Assembly (NCBI RefSeq): GCF_004137685.1
Contig: NZ_QYBB01000019.1
Coordinates: forward strand, 29,029-93,028
DNA from: Lichenibacterium minor
GTDB lineage: Bacteria; Pseudomonadota; Alphaproteobacteria; Rhizobiales; Beijerinckiaceae
DNA: 64,000 bases
Direction: 5' to 3'
Both the position numbers and the translations under genes were made by a program. The notes under the pieces are model-generated. The model was not told where the DNA came from and did no database searches. It worked only from the letters and a program-made list of their open reading frames with translations. Positions 42,224 to 51,217 of this stretch are shown here, one piece after another; within the stretch, counting starts at the first letter, position 1; each line of letters opens with the position of its first letter.

Positions 42224-44071
42224 ATGAAAGATGACAACAGAAACGTCTACGTCGCGATCGCCCTGTCCATCCTGGTGATCATCGGCTGGCAGTTCTTCTA
42301 CGGCTATCCGCAGATGCAGAAGCAGCGGCAGGCCCAGCAGGCCGCCGCGGCCCAGGGCGTGCAGCCTTCCACCCCCGTGACGCGCAACGCCGCCGCGGCC
42401 GACGACGCGCTGGCGCATGTGCCGGCGGGCTCGCCGCCCAACGGCGCCGCGTCGCAGCCCGCCGCCGGCATGGCGCCGGTCGAGATCATGAAGACCCGCG
42501 CCGAAGCGGTGGCGGCCAACCCCCACGTCGTGATCGACACGCCCGCCATCGCGGGCTCGATCGACCTCAAGGGCGGCCGCATCGACGACGTGTCGTTGAA
42601 GGACTACCACGAGACCACCGACAAGGCGTCGCCGATCATCGAGCTGTTCTCGCCCTCGAACGGCCCACACCCCTATTACGCCGAGACCGGCTTCGTCGCC
42701 GGCGCGGGCGACAAGGTCGCTCTGCCGGGCCCCGGCACCGTTTGGACGGCCGACGGCGACAGCCTGACCCCGGCGAAGCCGGTGACGCTGACCTGGGACA
42801 ACGGTCAGGGCCTGGTGTTCCACCGCGCCATCTCGGTCGACGACCAGTACATGTTCACCGTGAAGGACTCGGTGACCAATTCCGGCGCCGCGCCGGTGAC
42901 GCTGCTGCCCTACGCGCTGATCTCGCGCCACGGCACGCCCGTGACGTCGAACTATTCGGTGCTGCACGAGGGCCTCGTCGGCGAGATCGGCGACAACCGC
43001 GAAGCGGACATCACCTACGCCGCCATGGACAAGGAGACGGGCAACAGCCGCGTCCTCGAGGGCAGCGGCGGCTGGCTCGGCATCACGGACAAATATTGGG
43101 CCGGCGTGGTCGCCCCCGAACAGGACGTGGCCTTCAAGGGCACCTTCTCCTCCTACGCCGACAACGGCAACCGCGACTACCAGACCGACGCGCTGCTCCC
43201 GGCCCGCACGGTCGCCCCCGGCGCCACCAGCGACGTGACCACCCACGTCTTCGCCGGCGCCAAGGTGACGGCGGTGCTGAACAAGTACGAGAAAGAGTAC
43301 GGCATCCGGAACTTCGGCAACCTCATCGACTGGGGGTGGTTCTACTTCATCACCAAGCCGTTGTTCCAGGTTCTCGACTGGTTCTACAAGCTGACCGGCA
43401 ACTTCGGTGTGGCCATCCTGATCGTCACGGTGCTGATCAAAGGCCTCTTCTTCCCGCTCGCGAACAAGTCCTATGCCTCCATGGCGCGGATGAAGCAGCT
43501 CCAGCCGCAGCTGGCGGCCCTGAAGGAGCGCTTCCCCGACGACAAGCAGAAGCAGCAGGAAGCCACCATGAAGCTCTACCGGGAGCAGAAGGTGAACCCG
43601 GTGGCGGGCTGCCTGCCGATGGTCATCCAGATCCCGGTCTTCTTCGCGCTCTACAAGGTGATCTTCATCACCATCGAGATGCGGCACGCGCCCTTCTTCG
43701 GCTGGATCCACGACCTGTCGGCGCCGGACCCCGTCCACGTGCTGACGCTCGGCGGGCTGCTGCCGATCGCCGGCTACCTGCCGAGCTTCCTGCTGATCGG
43801 CATCTGGCCGGTGATCATGGGCTTCTCCATGTTCCTGCAGATGAAGATGAACCCGGAGCCGCCGGATCCGGTGCAGAAGCAGATGTTCTCCTACATGCCG
43901 CTGATCTTCATGTTCATGCTCGGGACGTTCCCGTCGGGGCTGGTGATCTACTGGACGTGGAACAACACGCTGACGGTGATCCAGCAATACCTCATCGCCA
44001 AGCGTCAGGGCGCCAAGGTCGAGCTGTGGGACAACCTCGCCGGCACGTTCCGCCGGCCCCGGAAGGCCTGA
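42224..44071 (+). CDS. yidC: membrane protein insertase YidC
   Basis: A 615-residue insertase. N-terminal membrane anchor (about residues 8-26, IALSILVIIGWQFFYGY), a large periplasmic beta domain (about 80-370), then the conserved five-helix core with NFGVAILIVTVLIKGLFFPLANKSYASMARMKQLQPQ, VAGCLPMVIQIPVFFALYKV and FPSGLVIYWTWNNTLTVIQQYLI. It inserts and folds inner-membrane proteins with or without SecYEG. engB follows 1 bp later. Confidence 0.97.
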   Translation: MKDDNRNVYVAIALSILVIIGWQFFYGYPQMQKQRQAQQAAAAQGVQPSTPVTRNAAAADDALAHVPAGSPPNGAASQPAAGMAPVEIMKTRAEAVAANPHVVIDTPAIAGSIDLKGGRIDDVSLKDYHETTDKASPIIELFSPSNGPHPYYAETGFVAGAGDKVALPGPGTVWTADGDSLTPAKPVTLTWDNGQGLVFHRAISVDDQYMFTVKDSVTNSGAAPVTLLPYALISRHGTPVTSNYSVLHEGLVGEIGDNREADITYAAMDKETGNSRVLEGSGGWLGITDKYWAGVVAPEQDVAFKGTFSSYADNGNRDYQTDALLPARTVAPGATSDVTTHVFAGAKVTAVLNKYEKEYGIRNFGNLIDWGWFYFITKPLFQVLDWFYKLTGNFGVAILIVTVLIKGLFFPLANKSYASMARMKQLQPQLAALKERFPDDKQKQQEATMKLYREQKVNPVAGCLPMVIQIPVFFALYKVIFITIEMRHAPFFGWIHDLSAPDPVHVLTLGGLLPIAGYLPSFLLIGIWPVIMGFSMFLQMKMNPEPPDPVQKQMFSYMPLIFMFMLGTFPSGLVIYWTWNNTLTVIQQYLIAKRQGAKVELWDNLAGTFRRPRKA

Positions 44072-44072
44072 G

Positions 44073-44771
44073 GTGGACGGGCTCGCGGCTTCGCCGCAGG
44101 GGGAGGCGGCGCCCCCCGCCGGCGAGCGGGACCTCGTCGAAGCGGGGCGGCTGCTCTTCGCCCGGGAATGCGTCTTCGTGGCCGGCGCGCCGGACGTGTC
44201 GGCGCTGCCGCCCCTCGGCCTGCCCGAGATCGCCTTCGCGGGCCGGTCCAACGTCGGCAAGTCGTCGCTCGTCAACGCCCTGACGGGGCGCAAGACCCTG
44301 GCCCGCGTGTCGCACACGCCGGGCCGCACGCAGCAGCTCAACTTCTTCGACCTCGGCGGCCACCTGGGCATCGTCGACATGCCGGGCTACGGCTACGCGG
44401 CGGTGTCGAAGGCCAAGATCGCCGACTGGACGGCGCTGGTGGAGCAGTACCTGCGCGGCCGCACCACGCTGCAGCGCATCTTCCTTCTCGTCGACGGCCG
44501 CCACGGCCTGAAGGAGGTCGATCGCGAGCAGATGACGGACTTCGACCGTGCCGCCGCGTCCTATCAGGTGGTGCTGACCAAGGCCGACGAGCTCAAGGCA
44601 GCGGAGCGCGCGTCGCGCGTCGCCGACACGCAGGCGGCGCTGCTCAAGCATCCCGCGGCCTTTCCGCATGTCATCCTCACCTCGTCCCAGACGGGCGCGG
44701 GCGTGCTGGACCTGCGCGAAAGCGTGGCGCGCCTGCTGGCCGAGCGCGGGGCGCTTCCGCTAAAGATCTGA
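44073..44771 (+). CDS. engB: ribosome-biogenesis GTPase EngB (YihA/YsxC)
   Basis: A 232-residue TRAFAC GTPase needed for large-subunit assembly. G1 GRSNVGKS at 57-64, G3 DMPGYG near 108, G4 TKAD near 170. Its start (GTG 44073) lies 1 bp after the yidC stop. Beyond it argB begins after about 48 bp. Confidence 0.95.
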   Translation: MDGLAASPQGEAAPPAGERDLVEAGRLLFARECVFVAGAPDVSALPPLGLPEIAFAGRSNVGKSSLVNALTGRKTLARVSHTPGRTQQLNFFDLGGHLGIVDMPGYGYAAVSKAKIADWTALVEQYLRGRTTLQRIFLLVDGRHGLKEVDREQMTDFDRAAASYQVVLTKADELKAAERASRVADTQAALLKHPAAFPHVILTSSQTGAGVLDLRESVARLLAERGALPLKI

Positions 44772-44819
44772 TCTGCGCGGCCCCGCGCCGCGCCCCAGCC
44801 ACGGATGGATCGCTGAACC

Positions 44820-45713
44820 ATGACGGACGTGGAACGAGGCAGCCCGGCGGAACGCGCCGAAATCCTGACCCAGGCCCTGCCGCACATGCTGCGCTACGAC
44901 GACGCGATCGTCGTGGTGAAATACGGCGGCCACGCCATGGGGGACGAGGCCACGGCCCGCTCCTTCGCGCGCGACATGGTGATGCTGGAGCAATCCGGCG
45001 TGAACCCGGTCGTGGTGCACGGGGGCGGCCCGCAGATCGGCGCCATGCTGAAGAAGCTCGGCATCGAGTCGCACTTCGCCAACGGGCTGCGCGTCACCGA
45101 CAAGCCGACGATCGAGATCGTCGAGATGGTCCTCTGCGGGTCCATCAACAAGCAGATCGTCGGCTTCATCAACGCCGAAGGCGGCCGGGCCATCGGGCTC
45201 TGCGGCAAGGACGGCAACATGGTGACGGCCACCAAATACGAGGTGCCGGTGGACGCCAACGCGGACGGCGACCACGGCGTCGACCTGGGCTTCGTCGGCG
45301 ACCCGTCGAAGGTCGACACGACGGTGCTGGACCAGGTGCTGGGCCGCGAACTGATCCCCGTCCTGGCCCCCGTGGCGCAGGGCGCCGACGGCGCCACCTA
45401 CAACGTCAACGCCGACACCTTCGCGGGCGCCATCGCAGGGTCGCTCAAGGCCAAGCGCCTGCTGCTGCTCACCGACGTGCCGGGCGTGCTCGACGAGGAC
45501 AAGAAGCTCATCAAGGAGCTGTCGGTCGACGCCATCCGCGACCTGATCGCCGACGGCACCATCACGGGCGGCATGATCCCCAAGGTGGAAACCTGCATCT
45601 ACGCGCTGGAACAGGGCGTCGAGGGCGTCGTCATCCTCGACGGCAAGGTGCCTCATTCGGTGCTGCTGGAGCTCCTGACCGACCACGGCGCGGGGACGCT
45701 CATCACCCGGTGA
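44820..45713 (+). CDS. argB: acetylglutamate kinase ArgB
   Basis: A 297-residue kinase that phosphorylates N-acetylglutamate, the second step of arginine synthesis. [13 protein letters not shown] and [14 protein letters not shown] are the phosphate and substrate loops; the C-terminal [46 protein letters not shown] is diagnostic. It belongs to the arginine-feedback-inhibited length class. Its stop overlaps the next start by 4 nt. Confidence 0.97.
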   Translation: MTDVERGSPAERAEILTQALPHMLRYDDAIVVVKYGGHAMGDEATARSFARDMVMLEQSGVNPVVVHGGGPQIGAMLKKLGIESHFANGLRVTDKPTIEIVEMVLCGSINKQIVGFINAEGGRAIGLCGKDGNMVTATKYEVPVDANADGDHGVDLGFVGDPSKVDTTVLDQVLGRELIPVLAPVAQGADGATYNVNADTFAGAIAGSLKAKRLLLLTDVPGVLDEDKKLIKELSVDAIRDLIADGTITGGMIPKVETCIYALEQGVEGVVILDGKVPHSVLLELLTDHGAGTLITR

Positions 45714-46513
45714 CCGCCGCCCCGAGCGCGGCCGCGGTCCGCGCCGTCGTGGCGCGCGCCGAGGCGGCCGAGCGTGAACTGTCCGCCCCGCACCCCCTGC
45801 CGGAGCGCGTGAAGGCGCGCTTCGCCGCGGTCGACACCTGGGTGTTCGACCTCGACAACACGCTCTACCCCGCCGGCAGCCCCGTCTGGCCCATGATCGA
45901 CGAGCGCATCACGCGCTGGCTCGCCGACCTGATGGGCATCGACGGCCTGACGGCGCGCGGCCTGCAGAAGTACTATTACGGCCGCTACGGCACGACGCTG
46001 AAGGGGCTGATGGAAGACCACGCGATCACGCCGGACGCGTTCCTGAGCTTCGTGCACGACATCGACCGGACGTCCCTGGCGCCCAACCCTGCGCTGGTGG
46101 AGGCGATCCGGGCGCTGCCGGGGCGCAAGCTGATCCTCACCAACGGGTCGCGCGAGCACGCCCTGCGCACCACGGAGCGGCTGGGCTTTGCGGCGGACAG
46201 CTTCGAGGCGGTGTTCGACATCGTGTCGGCCGACCTCGTGCCCAAGCCGGAGGCGGCCACCTACGACCGCTTCTTCGAACGGCACGGCGTGGACCCGCGG
46301 CGATCCGCGATGGTCGAGGACCTGGTGAAGAACCTGCGCGTGCCGCACGAGCGCGGGATGGCGACGCTGCTGGTGGTGCCGCCTGCCGCGACGGTCGACA
46401 ACCGCGAGCCCTGGGAGCGGCTGGGGGCCGAGGACGCCACCGTGGACGCCGCGACGGACGACCTCGCGGCCTTCCTGGTCGGGCTGGAACTGGGGCTGGC
46501 CCGGGGAAGGTGA
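45710..46513 (+). CDS. HAD-family pyrimidine 5'-nucleotidase
   Basis: A 267-residue HAD hydrolase. Motif I is [11 protein letters not shown], motif II LTNGS, and motifs III/IV lie in [12 protein letters not shown] and MVEDLVKNL. It matches the SDT1-type pyrimidine 5'-nucleotidases that often follow argB in Hyphomicrobiales. GTG 45710 overlaps argB (GTGA); the first 35 residues are an Ala/Glu-rich extension. Confidence 0.88.
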   Translation: MTAAPSAAAVRAVVARAEAAERELSAPHPLPERVKARFAAVDTWVFDLDNTLYPAGSPVWPMIDERITRWLADLMGIDGLTARGLQKYYYGRYGTTLKGLMEDHAITPDAFLSFVHDIDRTSLAPNPALVEAIRALPGRKLILTNGSREHALRTTERLGFAADSFEAVFDIVSADLVPKPEAATYDRFFERHGVDPRRSAMVEDLVKNLRVPHERGMATLLVVPPAATVDNREPWERLGAEDATVDAATDDLAAFLVGLELGLARGR

Positions 46514-46631
46514 GCGCCGTCTCGGCTTCGGGACGCGGCGGCGGGAGAGGGGTGGGCACCGCCCGCGCCCACCGCCCCTCCTCCGGCGCCGCGCGCCACC
46601 TCCTCCCCGGGGGGGAAGAGGCGTGGCGGGA

Positions 46632-47198
46632 TCAGTCCTTGGCGCGCTCGACGTAGGTGCCGTCTTCCGTCTGGATGACGATGCGGGTGCCGGGCTGGAT
46701 GTGCGGGGGCACCATGGCGCGGGCGCCGTTGCTGAGCTTCGCGGGCTTGTAGGAGGAGGACGCCGTCTGGCCCTTCATGGCCGGCTCGGTTTCCACGACC
46801 TCGAAGGTGACGCGCTGGGGCAGGGTGGCCGACACGGCGGTCTCGTTGAAGATCGACAGCTGGACCTTCATGTTCTCTTGCAGGTACTGCGCCTGGGTGC
46901 CGAGCACGTCGGTGGACACCACGATCTGCTCGTAGTTCTCCTCGTTCATGAAGGTGTAGCCGTCGGCGTCCTGGTACAGGTACGAGAAGTTCATGTCCTC
47001 GACGTGGGCGCGCTCGACCTGCTCGGTGGTCTTGTAGCGGTCCGACACCTTCACGCCGTCGCTGATGCGGCGCATGTCGATCTGGGTGGTGGGCGTGCCC
47101 TTGCCGGGGTGGAAGGACTCGGCGCTGAGGACGGCGTAGAGCTGCCCGTCCTTCTCCAGGATGTTGCCCTTGCGAACCGAGCTGGCGATGACTCTCAC
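46632..47198 (-). CDS. efp: elongation factor P
   Basis: A 188-residue EF-P, which relieves ribosomes stalled at polyproline. The modified lysine is Lys33 in [11 protein letters not shown], equivalent to E. coli Lys34, and the last domain has the [25 protein letters not shown] ending. The genes for its two lysylation enzymes, epmA and epmB, start 115 bp away on the opposite strand, so target and modifiers are together. Confidence 0.97.
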   Translation of the reverse strand: MRVIASSVRKGNILEKDGQLYAVLSAESFHPGKGTPTTQIDMRRISDGVKVSDRYKTTEQVERAHVEDMNFSYLYQDADGYTFMNEENYEQIVVSTDVLGTQAQYLQENMKVQLSIFNETAVSATLPQRVTFEVVETEPAMKGQTASSSYKPAKLSNGARAMVPPHIQPGTRIVIQTEDGTYVERAKD

Positions 47199-47313
47199 GG
47201 GTGCTTGACCTTCAGAAAATTGCTAAACGGTCCGGGGATGGTTCACCGGACGCGCGATCGGCCGGCACCATACCGTTTTTCTCATCCGTGACCAGAGTTT
47301 CGAGCCCCGCCGC

Positions 47314-48390
47314 TTGCCCGCACCCGTCCCAGCTTCCATCGCCCGCCCCCCTGCGACGTCGCCGGCCTGGGCACCGCACGTCTATGCCGACCGGCGGCCG
47401 TTCCTGGTCGCCCGCAACCGGGTCGCCGCGGCGCTCCGGCGCTGGTTCGACGCGGAAGCCTTCCTGGAGGTCGACACCCCCATCCTGCAGCGCTCGCCCG
47501 GCAACGAGGCCCACCTCGAAGCCTTCGCGACCGAGCTCATCGGGCCGGACGGCGCGGCGCGGCCGCTCTACCTCCACACGTCGCCCGAGTTCGCCATGAA
47601 GAAGCTGCTCGCCGCCGGCGAGCCGCGGCTCTTCACGCTCGCGCGCGTGTTCCGCAACCGCGAGCGTTCGTCGACCCACCACCCCGAGTTCACCATGCTC
47701 GAATGGTACCGCGCCGGCGCGCCCTATGGAGACCTGATGGCGGATTGCGCGGCGCTGCTGCGCGCCGCCGCCGAGGCGGCGGGCTCGACCCGCTGGACCC
47801 ATCGCGGGCGGGACTGCGACCCCCGTGCCGAGCCCGAGCGCGTGAGCGTCGCCGAAGCCTTCGCGCGCCACGCCGACATCGACCTGCTCGCCACCCTCGA
47901 CGGGGCGTCGCCGGACCGCGGCGCGCTGGTGCGGCAGGCCGAGGCGGCGGGCGTGCCCTGCGCGGCCGACGACACGTGGTCGGACGCGTTCAGCCGCGTC
48001 CTGTCCGCCTGCGTGGAGCCGCGGCTCGGGCTCGGGCGGCCGACGATCCTCGACCGCTATCCCGCCCCCGAGGCCGCGCTCGCCCGCCCCTCGCCCGACG
48101 ATCCGCGCACGGCGGAGCGCTTCGAGCTCTACGCCTGCGGGGTCGAACTCGCCAACGGCTTCGGCGAGCTCACCGACGCCGCGGAGCAGCGGCGCAGGTT
48201 CGAGGCCGCCATGGCGGGCCGCGCCGCGCGCGGGCAGGACAGCTACCCGATCGACGAGGATTTCCTCGACGCCCTCGCCGCCATGCCGGACGCGTCCGGC
48301 ATCGCGCTCGGCTTCGATCGCCTGGTGATGCTGGCGGCGGGAGCCCCGTCGATCGAACGCGTGCTGGCGCTGCCGGTGGCGGGCGCGTGA
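47314..48390 (+). CDS. epmA: EF-P lysine aminoacylase EpmA (GenX/PoxA)
   Basis: A 358-residue class II LysRS paralogue lacking the anticodon-binding domain. Motif 2 LARVFRNRERSSTHHPEFTMLEWYRA and motif 3 GIALGFDRLVMLAAG are intact, and YLHTSPEFAMKKLLAAG is characteristic of EpmA. It transfers (R)-beta-lysine to the EF-P lysine. The TTG at 47314 is the likely start; the N terminus is a Pro/Ala-rich extension. Its stop overlaps epmB by 4 nt. Confidence 0.93.
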   Translation: MPAPVPASIARPPATSPAWAPHVYADRRPFLVARNRVAAALRRWFDAEAFLEVDTPILQRSPGNEAHLEAFATELIGPDGAARPLYLHTSPEFAMKKLLAAGEPRLFTLARVFRNRERSSTHHPEFTMLEWYRAGAPYGDLMADCAALLRAAAEAAGSTRWTHRGRDCDPRAEPERVSVAEAFARHADIDLLATLDGASPDRGALVRQAEAAGVPCAADDTWSDAFSRVLSACVEPRLGLGRPTILDRYPAPEAALARPSPDDPRTAERFELYACGVELANGFGELTDAAEQRRRFEAAMAGRAARGQDSYPIDEDFLDALAAMPDASGIALGFDRLVMLAAGAPSIERVLALPVAGA

Positions 48391-49412
48391 CGGCGACGCT
48401 GCGGGGCCCCGCCGACCTCGCCGCCGCGGGGCTGATCGGCGCCGGGCAGGCTGCCGCGCTGGGGCCCGTGGCGGAGCGCTACGCCGTCGCGGTGTCACCC
48501 GCCATGGCGGCGCTGATCGACCCCGCCGACCCGGACGACCCGATCGCGCGCCAGTTCGTGCCGAGCCCTGCCGAGCTCGACCACCGTCCCGAAGAGCTCG
48601 CGGACCCGATCGGCGACGCGGCCCACAGCCCCGTGCCGGGCATCGTGCACCGCTATCCCGACCGGGTGCTGCTGACGCTGCTCCACGTTTGCCCGGTGTA
48701 TTGCCGGTTCTGCTTCCGGCGCGAGCGCGTGGGGCCGGGGGCCGACGCCGTGCTGCCGCCGGACCAGGCCGAGGCGGCGCTCGACTACATCGCGGCGCGC
48801 CCCGCCATCTGGGAGGTGATCCTCACCGGCGGCGACCCGCTGGCGTTGTCGCCGCGCCGCATCGCCGGCGTGATGGCGCGGCTGGCCGCCATCGACCACG
48901 TCAAGGTGGTTCGCTTCCACACGCGGGTGCCCGTTGTGGCCCCCGAGGGCGTGACGCCGGGGCTGGTCGAGGCGCTGCGGGCTTCGGGCAAGGCCACCTA
49001 TGTCGGCATCCATTGCAACCATCCGCGCGAACTGACCGACGCGGCGCGGGACGCCTGCGGCCGGCTGATCGACGCGGGTCTCGCGCTGGTCAGCCAAACG
49101 GTGCTGTTGCGCGGCGTCAACGACGACGCGGGCGTGCTGGCGGCGCTGATGCGGCGCTTCGTCGAGCTGCGCATCCGGCCCTACTACCTCCACCACGGCG
49201 ACCTCGCGCCCGGCACGTCGCACCTGCGCGTGCCGCTGGCGGAAGGGAAGGCGCTGATGCGGGCGCTGCGGGGCCGCGTGTCGGGCCTGTGCCAGCCCAC
49301 CTACGTGCTCGACATCCCGGGCGGCCACGGCAAGGTGCCGGTGGGGCCGGATTACGGGGGCGAGGGCGTCGTGACGGACCCTTGGGGCGTGTCGCACCGA
49401 TACGAGGGCTGA
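48387..49412 (+). CDS. epmB: EF-P beta-lysylation protein EpmB (lysine 2,3-aminomutase-like)
   Basis: A 341-residue radical-SAM PLP aminomutase. The cluster motif is CPVYCRFC (CxxxCxxC) near residue 105, followed by FRRERVG, VILTGGDPLALSPRRI and the PLP-lysine region GHGKVPV near 315. In E. coli EpmB makes (R)-beta-lysine for EpmA; coupling to epmA by a 4-nt overlap and the nearby efp support that role rather than catabolic KamA. Confidence 0.92.
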   Translation: MTATLRGPADLAAAGLIGAGQAAALGPVAERYAVAVSPAMAALIDPADPDDPIARQFVPSPAELDHRPEELADPIGDAAHSPVPGIVHRYPDRVLLTLLHVCPVYCRFCFRRERVGPGADAVLPPDQAEAALDYIAARPAIWEVILTGGDPLALSPRRIAGVMARLAAIDHVKVVRFHTRVPVVAPEGVTPGLVEALRASGKATYVGIHCNHPRELTDAARDACGRLIDAGLALVSQTVLLRGVNDDAGVLAALMRRFVELRIRPYYLHHGDLAPGTSHLRVPLAEGKALMRALRGRVSGLCQPTYVLDIPGGHGKVPVGPDYGGEGVVTDPWGVSHRYEG

Positions 49413-49441
49413 CCCGGCCCGCGGCCGCGCGCGGGGCCGCG

Positions 49442-49657
49442 TCACATCAGGTCGTTGAGGATGGCGAAGTCCTCGGCGGCCCGGCGCGCGGCTTCCAGCA
49501 CCTGGAGCGGCGTGCTGATCGGCAGGTCCTTCGCGGTTCCGCTCAGGCGCGGCGGCCGGCGGGTGGCGTGGAGCTCGGCGAGCGGGAAGGTGAACCGGTG
49601 GCCGTCGTCGCTCGACACCTCCAGGCGGTCGCCGTTCGGAGTCACCGTGAAGTCCAT
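49442..49657 (-). CDS. small hypothetical protein
   Basis: A possible 71-residue acidic-to-neutral protein, MDFTVTPNGDRLEVSSDDGHRFTFPLAELHA..., ending EDFAILNDLM. A beta-rich N-terminal half is followed by a helical tail. ATG 49657 is chosen on composition; the frame extends to 49693. No family recognised. It is convergent with epmB, 29 bp away. Confidence 0.5.
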   Translation of the reverse strand: MDFTVTPNGDRLEVSSDDGHRFTFPLAELHATRRPPRLSGTAKDLPISTPLQVLEAARRAAEDFAILNDLM

Positions 49658-49966
49658 GCGCGTCCCCCCGATGTGGCGCGAACAGTCTGCCACGCCGGCC
49701 CGGGACGAAATGAGGCGGCGCCGTGCGCGAGGCCGGTGCGCCGCGTGTGAGGACGCTCGCCGCGCGGCATCGGGCGGCCGAAGGTGGAACGCGAGGGTGG
49801 TGTCGGCCGCGTCCCGCTCGCCCCGTCACCGCCCGCGTCGGCGAAGCGCGACGTTCACCACATGCCGTTTCAGCCCGGAGATCCGATCAAATCGAACGAT
49901 GTCGGCAACACCGCCTCCATGGCGGGACGCTATGGCTGGACGACGCCACCGGAAGGGTTTTGAGGC
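49658..49966. other. gene-poor stretch with a possible mini-ORF
   Basis: Apart from the 33-codon ORF at 49862-49963 nothing coding is convincing. The part from about 49870 on is less GC-rich than its surroundings and must contain the leader of the diguanylate cyclase gene. Confidence 0.4.
49862..49963 (+). CDS. possible 33-residue upstream ORF
   Basis: ATG 49862 to TGA 49961 encodes MPFQPGDPIKSNDVGNTASM and 13 more residues ending in GF. Composition is balanced, unlike the Arg/Ala/Pro-rich noise frames of this genome, and the stop overlaps the ribosome site (GAGG) of the diguanylate cyclase gene, whose ATG is 3 bp downstream. The ribosome site before ATG 49862 is poor. It could be a coupling or leader peptide. 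Confidence 0.35.
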   Translation: MPFQPGDPIKSNDVGNTASMAGRYGWTTPPEGF

Positions 49967-51202
49967 ATGGGGGATCGATCCAACGGCATAGCGGCCGCCG
50001 ACATCGAACGTGCCCTGGAGGGCGGCTTCGCGTCGTTCCGCCTGCCGGCCGACATCGAGGCGCTCTACAGGGAGGACACCGTCGCCGAGCAGCGGAGCTC
50101 GGTGGCCCTGAACATGATCGTCGTCGTGCTGTTGTTCGACTCCTTCGTCCTCAACGATTATTTCATGCTGCGGGACGACTTCACCGTCTACCTGATCGGC
50201 AAGTTCCTCGTCGTCACGCCGGTCTGCCTCCTGTGCGTGGCGATGCTGAAGCGGGTGGCGAGCTACCAGTTCGCGCTGTGGCTGTTCTGCGTGACGTTGG
50301 CCGGCACGCTGTCGGCCATGCTGTACGTCAGCGGCGGTGCGTATCGCGGCAACTATCTGTTCGGCCTACTGCTGATCATGGTCGGCGCGGTCGCGCTGAC
50401 GCGGCCGGGCCTGCGCTGTGCCCTGTCGGCCATCCTCGTCCAATGCGCCTGCTTCGCGACGCTCCTCTTCGCCACCGACATCGTCCCGCCCGAGGGGCGG
50501 GTCGTGAACCTCCTGTTCTGCCTGAGCAGCAGCGTCATCGCGGCCTTCACCGGCTACGCGTTGGAAACCGTCAACCGGCGGGCCTTCCTGTTGAAGCTGC
50601 GGGTGCAGCTGCTGAACCGCGATCTCCAGGCCGCGGCCGTCACGGACCCCCTCACGGGCCTCGGGAACCGCCGCGCGTTCGAGGAGGCCACGCAGGCGCA
50701 CTGGTCCCGCCCGTCGTGCGAGGGCGCCTGGGTGTCGCTGGTCCTGATCGACGTCGACTTCTTCAAACTCTACAACGACACCTACGGCCATGCCGCCGGC
50801 GACACCTGCCTCGAGCGGGTCGCCGGCCGCGTGCTCGACGAGATCCGCGGGAGCCGGAACCTCGCGATCCGGTTCGGCGGCGAGGAGATCGCGGTGTTCA
50901 TGCCCGGCAAGGACTTCGCCCAGGCGCACCGCTTGGCCGAGGCGATCCGGCAAGGCATCGTCGCGGCGGCGATACCGCATTCGGCGGTGGGGCCGGACGG
51001 CATCCTGACCGGAAGCTTCGGCGTGGCGAGCGCCCTCACGGGGGACTGCACGGCGCTCGACCTGTTCAAGCGCGCCGACGCCGCCCTCTACGCGGCCAAG
51101 CGCAACGGCCGCAACCAGGTCTGGCCCGCCAGGATCGGGACGTGGACGGCGCCGGTCGAGATCGAGTGGGGGGCCCGTTCGGCCGGCCGCATCGTGGCGT
51201 GA
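49967..51202 (+). CDS. membrane diguanylate cyclase with GGEEI site
   Basis: A 411-residue protein: a cytoplasmic N-terminal segment, a membrane block of about five or six helices (residues 45-200) and a GGDEF domain (about 220-390). LTGLGNRRAFEE and LIDVDFFKLYNDTYGHAAGD are intact, but the signature reads RFGGEEIAVFMPG at 302-314, with Ile in place of Phe. The second Gly, Glu and Glu needed for catalysis are present, so activity is plausible. No RxxD inhibitory site occurs at the usual position, unlike the other cyclase in this window. It converges on recG, 15 bp away. Confidence 0.88.
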   Translation: MGDRSNGIAAADIERALEGGFASFRLPADIEALYREDTVAEQRSSVALNMIVVVLLFDSFVLNDYFMLRDDFTVYLIGKFLVVTPVCLLCVAMLKRVASYQFALWLFCVTLAGTLSAMLYVSGGAYRGNYLFGLLLIMVGAVALTRPGLRCALSAILVQCACFATLLFATDIVPPEGRVVNLLFCLSSSVIAAFTGYALETVNRRAFLLKLRVQLLNRDLQAAAVTDPLTGLGNRRAFEEATQAHWSRPSCEGAWVSLVLIDVDFFKLYNDTYGHAAGDTCLERVAGRVLDEIRGSRNLAIRFGGEEIAVFMPGKDFAQAHRLAEAIRQGIVAAAIPHSAVGPDGILTGSFGVASALTGDCTALDLFKRADAALYAAKRNGRNQVWPARIGTWTAPVEIEWGARSAGRIVA

Positions 51203-51217
51203 GGGCGGGGGCCGGCG

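Noticed and set aside
41483..44380. 965-codon open frame antisense to rnpA, yidC and engB
   Set aside because: Shadow of three well-supported genes; no domain recognisable.
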